Under the pieces are notes generated by a model. That model saw only the letters and a program-made list of their open reading frames with translations. It ran no database searches and was not told where the DNA came from. From an uncultured Bryobacteraceae bacterium (GTDB taxonomy: Bacteria; Acidobacteriota; Terriglobia; Bryobacterales; Bryobacteraceae), in assembly GCA_937924525.1 (NCBI GenBank), contig CALDSU010000014.1:124001-188000 (forward strand): DNA of 64,000 nt. Reading direction: 5' to 3'. The position numbers and the translations under genes are program-made. Below, in pieces: positions 32,108 to 40,937 of the stretch. Positions within the stretch are counted from its first letter, which is position 1. Each line of letters opens with the position of its first letter.

Positions 32108-32926
32108 TCAAGGCTGTCGGGTGGCGGCTGGCTTCTCCCGCCGCCATCGAAAAGGCAACGTCGAATACAAAGCCACCTGAAGCGTGTGGTTGTGTTCCAG
32201 CACCCGGCCGCTCCGCTGCTGAAGCAGTTGGTGCAGGTACCCGAATTCCAGCCTGCCTGGCGGACCCAGATCACGCCCGAGGGCCGCGTATGCTCGATTC
32301 TGGTCGAAGACGTTGTTGGCGACGTTCTTGCCGAAGTTCACAAACAGTTCGTTGTATCCGGCAAAGTACCAGGATCCCTTGACGATCGAGTCGCCCCGGA
32401 AGGGCACGGTCCCGCGCACCATGTAGCGAAAGCGATTTTCGTGGCGCCAGTTTGCAACCGTGGTCCCGCCGCCGGCGGCGGGAAGCATCTCGCCGAGCAA
32501 CCGCTGCTCCAGCCGGTAGCGATGCGTCAAATGCAGTTTTCCGGCAGGCTGGCGGAGCAACGCCTGCTGAAAGAGCCGGTGCTCGGGAAACCGGTACGCC
32601 ACAGGAAATTCGCCGTAGCGGAAAGTGTCGACGAAGGCGTACCCCAGGGTCAGCATCAGGCGGCGGTTCACCTCAAAATTCACGCCCGGCCGCAAAAGCA
32701 GTTGTTGCCACTTGGCGGCGAGATCATGCCGCCGCCATTGCCCCTCCAGGTGCACTCCCCAAGGGCCGCGGACCGCGTGATCGCCGAAGAACATGAACCA
32801 GGCATGCGCCTGGTGACTGCTGACCCGATCGGGCGGTTGCGCCACCGCCACGGCCTGTCCCAGGACGCAAAGCAGGGCGCAAGCAACAGCCGTTGACCGG
32901 TTTGTCACACTCCAGGTTACGGGCAT
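32108..32926 (-). CDS. DUF2490 outer-membrane-like protein
   Basis: A 272-residue secreted protein with a signal peptide (about 7-29) and alternating beta-strand segments ending in an aromatic-rich pattern, as in DUF2490 barrel proteins. Landmarks are WFMFFGDHAVRG, LRPGVNFEVNRRLMLTLGYAF and the C-terminal LEFGYLHQLLQQRSG. Function unknown; likely an outer-membrane barrel. ATG 32926 is used; the upstream frame reads into unrelated DNA. Confidence 0.8.
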   Translation of the reverse strand: MPVTWSVTNRSTAVACALLCVLGQAVAVAQPPDRVSSHQAHAWFMFFGDHAVRGPWGVHLEGQWRRHDLAAKWQQLLLRPGVNFEVNRRLMLTLGYAFVDTFRYGEFPVAYRFPEHRLFQQALLRQPAGKLHLTHRYRLEQRLLGEMLPAAGGGTTVANWRHENRFRYMVRGTVPFRGDSIVKGSWYFAGYNELFVNFGKNVANNVFDQNRAYAALGRDLGPPGRLEFGYLHQLLQQRSGRVLEHNHTLQVALYSTLPFRWRREKPAATRQP

Positions 32927-32934
32927 TCCCGCGG

Positions 32935-33560
32935 CTAGCAAAAATACGCGGCCACTACCTCCGGCCGGCTCGGCCTTCCTTCCAGGATAAAGACATCGAG
33001 CACGAACTGCACGTTCCAGCGTTCCCAACCCGGCGGCGCGAGGCGGGTGGCTTCTTCCAGCAGGGCAGGCCCGGTGACAAACTCCCCCGCTGCCTGGGCG
33101 CCGTAGTGCTGATGCCGGCCAGCCCCAATAGCAACCGTCCGGTCTTGGGCTGGAAGAGGGGGAGACTAAAACGTAGTCCTCCGGGTTTTCCCGTCGGGAC
33201 GCAGTTGCGGCACGGACCCGGAGCGGCCCTCGCGGCGATTCAGGATCTCGGGCGCCTCACGCACGGGGATGGACGCGTCAGGCGGGGCGGGGAGCGCTTC
33301 GATCTGCCGCTGGGCATGCGACGGGTTAGCGCCGCGGAAGCAGCGGCAGGTCTCCCCTGAGAACGTGGACCCCGTCGGGTGCGGCGCTAGAACCACGGGA
33401 TCGGGATCGTGCCACGCCGGCGCCTAAAACCGGCCGACCGCGCTGGACGGCGAGAACAGGAAGAGCGCGCCACCCAAAGTCACGACCGCCGCCAGAACGG
33501 CCGGGAGCCGCCAGCGCGGAGGCGGCCGCGGGGCGGGCCAACCGCCGCTCCGGGGCAAGC
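32935..33560 (-). pseudogene. Decayed gene with membrane segment and conserved C-terminal region
   Basis: One minus-strand frame reads a proline-rich linker and a membrane segment (WRLPAVLAAVVTLGG...), then meets TAG at 33424-33426 and TAG at 33166-33168, before continuing as HYGAQAAGEFVTGPALL... RWNVQFVLDVFILEG... ending at TAG 32935-32937. A second frame over about 33112-33180 reads LFQPKTGRLLLGLAGI, which joins well to HYGAQAAGEF after a one-base shift. The C-terminal pattern (GT/A-x-AAGEFV ... GWExxNxQ) is common in acidobacterial winged-helix/membrane proteins. I read this as an inactivated member; no functional product is expected. Confidence 0.5.
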
Positions 33561-33607
33561 GCCGTCCGCCGCGCCCGGAGCCAACGGTCCGGGCGCAGTT
33601 TCCGTCT

Positions 33608-33613
33608 TATAAT
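33608..33613 (+). promoter_or_regulatory. Perfect TATAAT at larE start
   Basis: TATAAT ends 9 bases before the ATG at 33623, predicting a leader of only about 3 bases; GCGGAG in between is a weak ribosome site. Confidence 0.5.
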
Positions 33614-33622
33614 GCGGAGTAT

Positions 33623-34456
33623 ATGGCGCACCCCAAACAGGAGCGGCTGTTCTCGATCCTGCGTGAACTCGACCGCGTGATCGTGGCCTATTCAGGTGGA
33701 ACCGACTCCGCGTACCTGGCTTGGGCGGCGCATCAGGTGCTGGGAGAGCGGGCGCTGGCCATCACGGCCGATTCGCCCTCGATTCCCGAATCCCACAAGC
33801 GCGATGCCGCAGATTTTGCCCGCCAGTTCGGACTGCGCCATGAGGTCATCCCCACCTACGAGTTTGACAATCCCGCTTACGTCAAGAACGACGCCAGCCG
33901 GTGTTTCCACTGCAAAGACGAGCTGTTCGCGCGGCTAGAGGACATCGGCCGCGAGCGGGGCATCCCCACGATCGTGTACGGGGTCAACGTGGACGATTTG
34001 GGAGATTATCGCCCCGGCCAGAACGCCGCCAGGATTCACCAGGTGAAGGCGCCCCTGGTGGAAGCCGGCTTGACGAAGGCGGAGATTCGCGAACTGTCCC
34101 GGCAGGCGGGATTGCCGACCTGGGACCGGCCGGCGGCGGCGTGCCTCGCCTCCCGGATTCCCTACGGAACCCCGGTGACCATCCAGAACATCCGCCAGGT
34201 GGAGTTGGGCGAGGAGGAGGTGCGCGCGCTGGGCTTCCGCCAGTTCCGTGTGCGGTACCACGAAAAGCTCGCCCGCCTGGAAATCGCGCGCGACGAGATG
34301 GAGCGGGCGTTTTCTCTCGAGATGGCGGGGAAACTCACCGCGATCTTCAAGAAACTCGGCTTCCAGTACGTGGCGCTGGACCTGGAAGGATACCGCCAGG
34401 GCTCGCTGAATGAGGTGCTGCCGCTGCGGAAGGCGGAGGCCGCGCTCTCGCGTTGA
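33623..34456 (+). CDS. larE: ATP-dependent sacrificial sulfur transferase LarE
   Basis: A 277-residue PP-loop enzyme with SGGTDS at 24-29, SRCFHCK at 93-98 and ACLASR at 173-178. Cys174 aligns with the cysteine that gives up its sulfur in Lactiplantibacillus LarE, forming the thiocarboxylates of the nickel-pincer cofactor used by lactate racemase LarA. LarA, LarB and LarC are not in the window, so the target enzyme must lie elsewhere or LarE has another sulfur acceptor. It is convergent with the sulfatase gene. Confidence 0.92.
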   Translation: MAHPKQERLFSILRELDRVIVAYSGGTDSAYLAWAAHQVLGERALAITADSPSIPESHKRDAADFARQFGLRHEVIPTYEFDNPAYVKNDASRCFHCKDELFARLEDIGRERGIPTIVYGVNVDDLGDYRPGQNAARIHQVKAPLVEAGLTKAEIRELSRQAGLPTWDRPAAACLASRIPYGTPVTIQNIRQVELGEEEVRALGFRQFRVRYHEKLARLEIARDEMERAFSLEMAGKLTAIFKKLGFQYVALDLEGYRQGSLNEVLPLRKAEAALSR

Positions 34457-34462
34457 ACGGCG

Positions 34463-34487
34463 GGGCGCCTTTATCAGCGCGGCGCCC
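34463..34487. terminator. Hairpin at convergent larE/sulfatase ends
   Basis: GGGCGCC (34463-34469) pairs with GGCGCCC (34481-34487) across the last codons of the sulfatase gene. It has no T tail. Confidence 0.4.
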
Positions 34488-36069
34488 GGGACGGCGGGGC
34501 GCTTTCCCTTTGCCGGATGAACTCCGCGTCCAGTTGCTGCCAGCGGGCGGCCATCGCCCGCACTCTCTGCGGCTGGGCCGCGGCCAGGTTGCTCATCTCG
34601 GAGCGATCCCGCCGCAGGTCGTACAGTTCCCAAGCTTCGGGTTCGTAGCCCGCGGAGACGAGCTTCCAGTCGCCTTCCCGCAAGGCGCGGTTCTGCAGAT
34701 GGTGGAAATAGAGGAAATCGCGCGGCGCGCCATCGCGGGCAAGCGCCGGGACCAGGCTGCGGCCGGAGACCGCGGGCGCTCCGTCGGGCGCCCGCGCGGG
34801 ATCTCCGCCCGCCAGCTCAATCAGCGTGGGCAGCACGTCGACAAAATGGCAAGGGGTGTGGCGAAGTGTTCCGGGATCGCCAATCCCCGCCGGCCAATGC
34901 ACGATCCAAGGCGAAGCGATGCCGCCCTCGTGCACCCACGACTTGTGCAGCCGGAATGGCGTGTTGGCCGCACTGGACCAGCCGGGTCCCAGGCACAGAT
35001 GCGAAGCCGCCGAACCGGGCAGCGCGCGCGGGTCGTGACCATCCGCCCGGATCATCAGCTCGGCGCTGGCGCCGTTATCGGACAGGAACACGATCACCGT
35101 GTCGCGCAGGGCGTCCATCGCTTCCAGCTGGTTGAGCACGCCGCCGATCTCGCGGTCCATGCTGGTGATCATGGCGGCGTGGATCGCCATCTTGGTGCGC
35201 TGGAACCGCTGCTGCTCCGGCGTCAAGGTGGCCCACGGCACGGCGCGGCCGGTTTCTTCCGCTCCCACGCTCTCAAGCAGTTTCTCATCCGCCAGGTTCC
35301 AGGGCGGCCGGATCCCGGGTTCCAGCGGGGCCAAGGCGCACCGCACCAGCGTCATCTCCCGCATACGCTTCCACCGCTGCCGGCGGATGACGTCCCACCC
35401 CGCGGCGAACTGGTCGCGGTACTGCGCGATGTCGCCCTGCCGCGCGTGCAGAGGGAAATGCGGCGCGGTGAACGCCAGGTAGAGGAAGAACGGGGCCTCG
35501 CGATGTTCCCGCGCGTGCCCGTGCAGCCACTTCCGGGCGTAATCGCCGATCGCCTCGGTCGCGTAGTAGCCGTCGTTTTCCTTCACCGGGGGCAACGGCT
35601 CGTCATCGAGCAGGTGTTCTCGCGGCGTGAAGAAGCGGTTGTGGTCTTGCAGGCAGTACGAGTGGTCGAACCCCGCTCCCGCCACCGGGCGGAACCGGAG
35701 GTGCCATTTGCCGGAGTGATACGAGCGGTAGCCCAGCGGCTTCAGCGTCTGCGGCAGGAAGGTGGTCCAGCCGGGGACGTTGCCCGGGGTCATCACGTCG
35801 CTGGCAGTCTGCTGCGCGTAATACCCGGTCAGCAGGGAGCTGCGCGAAGGACCGCAGCGCGCCGTCGAGTAACCCTGCGTGAAACGCAGGCCGCCCGCGG
35901 CAAGCCGGTCCAGGTGGGGCGTCGCGATCTCTCCGCCGTAGCAGCCCGCGTCGGAGTAGCCCATGTCGTCGGCGAGAATCACGAGGAAGTTCGGATTACG
36001 GCGCGGCGAGGCGGCTGCGGGGAGCGCCGCCGCCATTCCGGCGCCCAGGAATGCTCTGCGAGTCAGCAT
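34474..36069 (-). CDS. Tat-exported type I sulfatase
   Basis: A 531-residue sulfatase. An N-terminal Tat motif (TRRAFLGAG) precedes the catalytic domain. ILADDMGYSD supplies two Asp metal ligands and CGPSR (72-76) is the formylglycine site, with Cys72 to be oxidised by an anaerobic or FGE-type maturase not in the window. SDNGAS follows near the C-terminal part. It should remove sulfate from a glycan in the periplasm. Strong start signals: TAGAAT box and GAGGAGG ribosome site at 36075-36091. Confidence 0.92.
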   Translation of the reverse strand: MLTRRAFLGAGMAAALPAAASPRRNPNFLVILADDMGYSDAGCYGGEIATPHLDRLAAGGLRFTQGYSTARCGPSRSSLLTGYYAQQTASDVMTPGNVPGWTTFLPQTLKPLGYRSYHSGKWHLRFRPVAGAGFDHSYCLQDHNRFFTPREHLLDDEPLPPVKENDGYYATEAIGDYARKWLHGHAREHREAPFFLYLAFTAPHFPLHARQGDIAQYRDQFAAGWDVIRRQRWKRMREMTLVRCALAPLEPGIRPPWNLADEKLLESVGAEETGRAVPWATLTPEQQRFQRTKMAIHAAMITSMDREIGGVLNQLEAMDALRDTVIVFLSDNGASAELMIRADGHDPRALPGSAASHLCLGPGWSSAANTPFRLHKSWVHEGGIASPWIVHWPAGIGDPGTLRHTPCHFVDVLPTLIELAGGDPARAPDGAPAVSGRSLVPALARDGAPRDFLYFHHLQNRALREGDWKLVSAGYEPEAWELYDLRRDRSEMSNLAAAQPQRVRAMAARWQQLDAEFIRQRESAPPSRAPR

Positions 36070-36074
36070 GCGCG

Positions 36075-36091
36075 CCTCCTCGACGATTCTA
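36075..36091 (-). promoter_or_regulatory. -10 box and strong ribosome site of sulfatase
   Basis: Minus-strand TAGAAT (36086-36091) and GAGGAGG (36075-36081), 5 bases from the ATG. Its own promoter separates the sulfatase from the upstream esterase. Confidence 0.5.
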
Positions 36092-36125
36092 TGCTCCGGC
36101 TGCCTGGCGTGGAATCCGGACGCGG

Positions 36126-37298
36126 TTACCGCGCGGGCGGGCGCGCTGGCTTCAGCCAGCGGAGGAAGAACTGCTGCCAGGCGGGATCGATGTTCGGCCC
36201 GTTCGCCCGGTGGCCGTCCGCGGTCGAGACGTACGTCAGCCGGTCCGCGACACCCAGCAGGCGGTATACCTCGCGCGCGCGATTGACGTAACCCCAGCTT
36301 TGCAGGTCGTCTGAGTCGCCGCCCGCGTCTTCGGTCTGGCTTCCGCCGATCAGCAGGAAGGGTTTCGGCGCCGCAAGCGCCAGCAGCTCATGGTGGTCGT
36401 GCTCGAAGCCGGGACGGCGCGGGTCGGGATTCAGCAGGCTCAGCACGGTCTTCTCCGGAGTGGGGATATCCGGGAACGGCCGCAGCCAGTCGAGGTACCA
36501 GGGCGCGAACCAGTTGGTGCCGCCGTTCACGGCGATGTGCGGGTCGACCGACACCACCGCGGCGATCTCCCGCGCGAACGCGCCCACGTAGACCGCGGCC
36601 TTCGCGCTCAGCGAAAAGCCGAGGAAACCGAGTCGGCGCGCGTCCACTTCTTTCCGCGCGCGCAGGAACGCGGCCTCGCGGCGGACGTCATGGACCATCT
36701 TCGCCATCGGCAGCCAGCGGCCGAAGCGCTGGTACAACACGTCCGGAATCCCTTGCCGGTAGCTGGTTCCGCCGCGGTAGTAACGGATGAAAGACCAACT
36801 CGTCAGCACCACGCAGCCGCGCTCGGCCAGCCACCGGCCCCACCACTGCTCGGGCATGGTGAAGTCCGGCGACGTGGAGGTCCAGGCGATGACGGCCGGA
36901 AACGGGCCGCGCCCCTTGGGAACCAGCAGCAGGTGCTTCTGAAGGAAGTCCTTCTCGATGGGCAGGTCGAGGCGGATGCGCGTGTAGGCGCCGCAATCCT
37001 CCTGGGAATGGTAGACGGCGCGGCGAATGTCGCCGAACCACTTCCGGTCCTCCGGGGTGGGTTCGAGTTTCCCGAGGATTTGCGTCCAGACTTTGAGGAT
37101 TTCGGGGCGGCGGCGTTGATGCCAGTCCGCGGCGGAATGCAGTCCCTCCACCAGTGAGGGGATGATCTGTGTCTCGGCGCCGGGTTCCGGCGCGGGACTG
37201 CGCGGATTGGTCACCCGGTGATAGGTCAGCCGCGCGGACGGGTCCGCCGCCATTCCGGCGGCCGCGCACAGCAAGCCGAGCGTCAGCTTTCGAAGCAT
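36126..37298 (-). CDS. Secreted alpha/beta-hydrolase, acetyl-esterase-like
   Basis: A 390-residue secreted hydrolase with a signal peptide (1 to about 18). The nucleophile elbow is GFSLSAKAA. The Asp and His are probably in DSDDLQSW and STADGHRANG. The architecture resembles acetyl xylan esterases and dienelactone-hydrolase-like enzymes that de-acylate glycans. The start overlaps the end of the GHL6-type gene by 16 bases, so the pair is translated together. Substrate unknown. Confidence 0.85.
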   Translation of the reverse strand: MLRKLTLGLLCAAAGMAADPSARLTYHRVTNPRSPAPEPGAETQIIPSLVEGLHSAADWHQRRRPEILKVWTQILGKLEPTPEDRKWFGDIRRAVYHSQEDCGAYTRIRLDLPIEKDFLQKHLLLVPKGRGPFPAVIAWTSTSPDFTMPEQWWGRWLAERGCVVLTSWSFIRYYRGGTSYRQGIPDVLYQRFGRWLPMAKMVHDVRREAAFLRARKEVDARRLGFLGFSLSAKAAVYVGAFAREIAAVVSVDPHIAVNGGTNWFAPWYLDWLRPFPDIPTPEKTVLSLLNPDPRRPGFEHDHHELLALAAPKPFLLIGGSQTEDAGGDSDDLQSWGYVNRAREVYRLLGVADRLTYVSTADGHRANGPNIDPAWQQFFLRWLKPARPPAR

Positions 37299-39328
37299 AC
37301 GGCGGCGTGTCCTTCCACCCGGGGCAGGCGGCAGGTGGCGTACCCGCCGGTGAACGCGAAGGGGACGGCGGCGCGCGAAGGGATCGCGTACGCCGCGCGC
37401 GGTTGCGCGTCGAGCCGGACGGAGATCTCGACGTCCGCCAGCAGGCCGGGCTCCTCGATGATGTCCAGGTCGGGCGCGCGCCGCGTCAGCGGATAGTACA
37501 GCACGTGCGCGATCACCCGCTTTTCGCGCGGCTGTTCCAGCACGTTGATTTGCGCGGTGGACGGCAGGTTGGTGCGCACCCGCGGCCGCTCCAGCAGGCG
37601 CTCGAGCAGCGCGGCCACCACTTTCTTCTGCACCCCGTAGCCGTCCAGCGCATACGAGGCAAAGAAAGGATTGGCGATATAGATAACCTTGCCGCGGCGC
37701 GTGATCAGCGGGTCCTGGCTGCGCTGGCCGAGCGGCGTCTGCTTGTGGGAGGAGAATTTCTCCGGCGACCGGTCGAAATAGGGATAGCCGTAGGTGGCCA
37801 GCACCTCCGTGCCGGGCCGCGCGGCAACGGCGCTGCCGCGCTGGTAAAGAAAGTACGGCTGTTCGTCAATCGCCGGGAACAGCTCGGGCTTCAGCAGCAG
37901 GTACGACTGCGCGTAACGCGCCGGACCCTGGTAGTCCACTCCGAGATCGAGCGCGAACCGCTTGGTTTGCGGATCCAGCAGCGCCCGGTCGGAGACGAGC
38001 AGCGCGCCTCCCGCGGCCACGTAGTCCCGCAAGCGCCGCACCAGGCGCTCGACGGGCAGAATCTCATCGGGCACGATCACCACCTGGTAGCGGCTGAAAT
38101 CGGAGTCCGCGTCCAGCACGTCGAACTGATGATGCAGTTCGAGCAGCAGGTTGGTGAATCCCTGGTCCACGGTGGGAATCTTGTTGGTGGCGCGCTCCGG
38201 GTTGGTGGCCGCCGCGGACACCACGCCGAGATCCGTCAGCGCGCGCACGCCCCGCGCCCACGGCTCCAGCGCTTCCACCTTGCGGTAGGTGTGGCCGATG
38301 CGGCGGTAAGTCACCGGGTCCAGGCGGCCGCGCGGGTGCAGTTGGTCGCCGACGCACGCCTTCACGCCGGTCGCCAAAAAGTTGAGACATTCATAGTCGA
38401 GCGCGGCCTGGTTCTTCAGCCCCCCGAAATCGCCCCACGATTTGTGGAAGCGCCCGGTCATGCCGACGACTTCCTTGCCCAGCGTCCGCATGTAGCGCAC
38501 GCGTTGCTGGAAATGCGCGTAGCCCCATCCGCCGGTCGGCAGCGACTCGATTTCGATGTGCGAGAACATGTCCAACTCGTCGCGCACGCCGATGATGATG
38601 CGTGAATTGAAGAACACCGCGCCGCCCGGCACGTGCTTGCGCGTGAGTGGAAACAGGCGCTCCTCCACCCGGCGCGCAACCAGTTTGTTGTGCCGGAACA
38701 GATCTTCCGGCGTGTCGCGCAGCCCCAGTTTCTTCCGATCTTCGACGCACCAGGTGCAGAAGCAGCCGTCGGGAGGCTGTTTCAGAATGTCGTACCAGGA
38801 ACCGTCCACGGGGTACCGCGCGAGGATCTCTTCGTTTTCCCGGACCACGTGGTCGAGATAGGGCGTGTTCATGCACAGCCAGGGCCACTGGTCGGTGGGC
38901 GGTCCGCCGATGGTCTTGCCGTCCCGCTCGCGCTGCAGCCACTCGGGATGGCGGCGCGCTTGCAGCACGTCCCACACGAGCGAATAGTAGTAATGCACCC
39001 GGATGCCCGCTGGCTTCAGCACGCGCACCATCTCGCCCAGCAGGTCGGTTTTCAGGGCGGGATGCCGCACCGCGATCCGCGTGTCGTAGTAGGCATACCC
39101 GTGGTGGCACTTGGCGAAGACGTTGATCGAGTTGACCCGGGCGTCCTGGAGCGTGCGCAGGAATTCCTCGGCGCGGAAGTCCGCGCCTACGTCCGGGATC
39201 AACTCGGAGGTGTGGAAGTCCAGATGTATTTGACGAAAGGGCAATTCTTCCGGGGCCGCGCCGAGGGAACGCGATGCCGGCGCGGCGGCCAGCGCCGCCG
39301 AGGCGGCAAGGAAAGAGCGGCGGTCCAT
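37283..39328 (-). CDS. GHL6-type glycoside hydrolase with trimerisation-like domain
   Basis: A 681-residue protein. An export signal (DRRSFLAASAALAA; Tat-type) is followed by the hypothetical glycosyl hydrolase 6 domain: HLDFHTSELIPDVG, ARVNSINVFAKCHHGY and SWYDILKQPPDGCFCTWC. The C-terminal half resembles the beta-galactosidase trimerisation domain (VIVPDEILPVERLVRRLRDYVAAGG). The family is linked to glycan degradation; the substrate is unknown. ATG 39328 has a TATTGT box 7 bases upstream; the longer upstream frame is rejected. Coupled to the esterase at its 3' end. Confidence 0.88.
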   Translation of the reverse strand: MDRRSFLAASAALAAAPASRSLGAAPEELPFRQIHLDFHTSELIPDVGADFRAEEFLRTLQDARVNSINVFAKCHHGYAYYDTRIAVRHPALKTDLLGEMVRVLKPAGIRVHYYYSLVWDVLQARRHPEWLQRERDGKTIGGPPTDQWPWLCMNTPYLDHVVRENEEILARYPVDGSWYDILKQPPDGCFCTWCVEDRKKLGLRDTPEDLFRHNKLVARRVEERLFPLTRKHVPGGAVFFNSRIIIGVRDELDMFSHIEIESLPTGGWGYAHFQQRVRYMRTLGKEVVGMTGRFHKSWGDFGGLKNQAALDYECLNFLATGVKACVGDQLHPRGRLDPVTYRRIGHTYRKVEALEPWARGVRALTDLGVVSAAATNPERATNKIPTVDQGFTNLLLELHHQFDVLDADSDFSRYQVVIVPDEILPVERLVRRLRDYVAAGGALLVSDRALLDPQTKRFALDLGVDYQGPARYAQSYLLLKPELFPAIDEQPYFLYQRGSAVAARPGTEVLATYGYPYFDRSPEKFSSHKQTPLGQRSQDPLITRRGKVIYIANPFFASYALDGYGVQKKVVAALLERLLERPRVRTNLPSTAQINVLEQPREKRVIAHVLYYPLTRRAPDLDIIEEPGLLADVEISVRLDAQPRAAYAIPSRAAVPFAFTGGYATCRLPRVEGHAAVCFES

Positions 39329-39335
39329 GGTGAAT

Positions 39336-39341
39336 ACAATA
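39336..39341 (-). promoter_or_regulatory. -10 hexamer of GHL6/esterase operon
   Basis: Minus-strand TATTGT ends 7 bases before the ATG at 39328. Confidence 0.5.
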
Positions 39342-40017
39342 CCAGCGGTTGAGCCGCGGACCGGCGCGGCCGCTGGCTGGTGGCGGCCCGGGCCGAAGTC
39401 AGGGAGGCGCCCGGTTGGGCCGCCTGCCTCCGCGCCCGGCTGGCCAGGGTGCGCCATCTCCTCCCACGCCAGGTCCGCGCCACACGCGGGTTGCTTTCCG
39501 GGCAAACTTCTTTTGCATTAGCAGGCAAGGTGCCCCGAGCCTTCGGGGTCAGTGAATTGATGGGGCTCCTTGAAGGTGTATCCGTCGCTGAGTGACACGG
39601 CGGCACGAGCCAAGAACTTCTACTCCGGAATTTGGGGGTGCATGGTCTATCGGAATCGGACCGAAACTACGTAGCCTTTGGGGAAAGCAACCCAGTCGAA
39701 AACCCGGCGCGCGGCGCTTTTACCCCGGAGCAGGCCAAGGCGATGCGGTTTGGAAATCTGGGCAGGCGCAGGGTTGGGGCCAAGAATCGAGGCAGCTTCG
39801 TATCGATCTAGGGTACGGGACTGGGCTCCGGCTATTCCCCCCGGTCCGACGGCCAGGCGGCCCAAGCGACGGAGCCCTTGTTGCGCTCGCCATCGGGCGT
39901 TGGCTTTGGCATCGGGAACGAAGGGGCCTAAGAATCGTGGCGCGGCAGTTCCCGCCACCTGCGCTCCAAACCGTCAGCAGGGCGGCAGGGACACCCTCGC
40001 ACGGGGCCGGCGGCGAT
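39342..40017. other. 676-base stretch without a supported gene
   Basis: Several overlapping ORFs exist but none has protein-like composition, a ribosome site or a family motif. A minus-strand ORF at 39647-39958 is the longest coherent one and ends in RVFDWVAFPKGYVVSVRF; a second frame carries LARAAVSLSDGYTFKEPHQF (39545-39620). This could be remnants of a decayed gene. No RNA gene seen. Confidence 0.45.
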
Positions 40018-40911
40018 TCACTTCCCGGCGAAACGCGCGTAGATCGCCTTCACCGAAACCTCGTTCCGCGCGCGGTCGCGGCCAAAGGGGACGTGCCGGC
40101 TGAAATCGAGCGAGCGCGCCATGTCTTCGGCGGACGCGCCACGCGCCAGCCCCGCCCGCACCCCGTCGATCCTGGCGGCCAAATACGCCCGCTGGCCGCG
40201 CAGGGTGGTGGCGTCGCCCAGGCCGCCGTGCCCGGGAACCAGATGGACGACCGGCCAGTCCGCCATCGCGTCGAGCGCGCGCACCCAGTTGTCCGGGTTA
40301 GCGTCCGCATCGGCCACGTTGTCGCCGGGCGCGTTGACGCAGAGGTCGCCGGTGAACAGGATCCTCTCGCGCGGCAGCCACGCCACCGCGTCGCCACGGG
40401 TATGGCCGGGCCCCATGCGGATCAGTTCGACGCGGCGTTCGCCGTCGTCGAGCACCAGGCGGTCCTGAAAGCTGAGCTGCGGGTGCTCCAGTTTCTCGTG
40501 GCGCAGGTCGGCGCTGCGTGCCCAGCCAGCGGGGTTTTTCCGCAACGATTCCTCGGCGCACTCCCGGGAGCAGATGACCGCCGCGCCGGCCACCACGAAC
40601 TCCGCGCTGCCGAACGCATGGTCGCCGTGATCGTGCGTGTTGAACACGAACCGCACCGGCTTGGCCGTGGTCTTGCGGATGTCGGGCAGAATCGCCCGCG
40701 CGCCCCAAGGAAAGCTGGCGTCGATCACCAGCGCGTAATCGCGGAAGATGACCCAGCCGGTGTTGGCGATGATGCGCTTGTCGCGTTCGGCCTCGCGGTA
40801 GAACACGCCGGGAGCGAGCTCGCGCACCAGACTGGGCTGGCTGGCGGCTTGTTGCCAGGCGGCTGCCGCCAGCAGAGTGAGAAACGCCACGGTGGAGAGG
40901 ATTCGCTTCAT
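40018..40911 (-). CDS. Secreted metallo-beta-lactamase-fold hydrolase
   Basis: A 297-residue protein with a signal peptide (1 to about 24). The zinc motif is NTHDHGDHAFG, with further His ligands in GPGHTRGDAV and PGHGG, the subclass B-like layout of MBL-fold hydrolases. It could hydrolyse lactams, lactones or phosphate esters. It is divergent from the SDR gene with only 26 bases between start codons and a shared palindromic -10. Confidence 0.9.
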   Translation of the reverse strand: MKRILSTVAFLTLLAAAAWQQAASQPSLVRELAPGVFYREAERDKRIIANTGWVIFRDYALVIDASFPWGARAILPDIRKTTAKPVRFVFNTHDHGDHAFGSAEFVVAGAAVICSRECAEESLRKNPAGWARSADLRHEKLEHPQLSFQDRLVLDDGERRVELIRMGPGHTRGDAVAWLPRERILFTGDLCVNAPGDNVADADANPDNWVRALDAMADWPVVHLVPGHGGLGDATTLRGQRAYLAARIDGVRAGLARGASAEDMARSLDFSRHVPFGRDRARNEVSVKAIYARFAGK

Positions 40912-40922
40912 GAGAGCAGTTC

Positions 40923-40931
40923 GATATTATC
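40923..40931. promoter_or_regulatory. Palindromic bidirectional -10 element
   Basis: GATATTATC, a near palindrome, lies between divergent start codons at 40911 and 40938. TATTAT ends 7 bases before the SDR start; on the other strand GATAAT is 11 bases before the MBL start. Confidence 0.5.
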
Positions 40932-40937
40932 TCCGGC

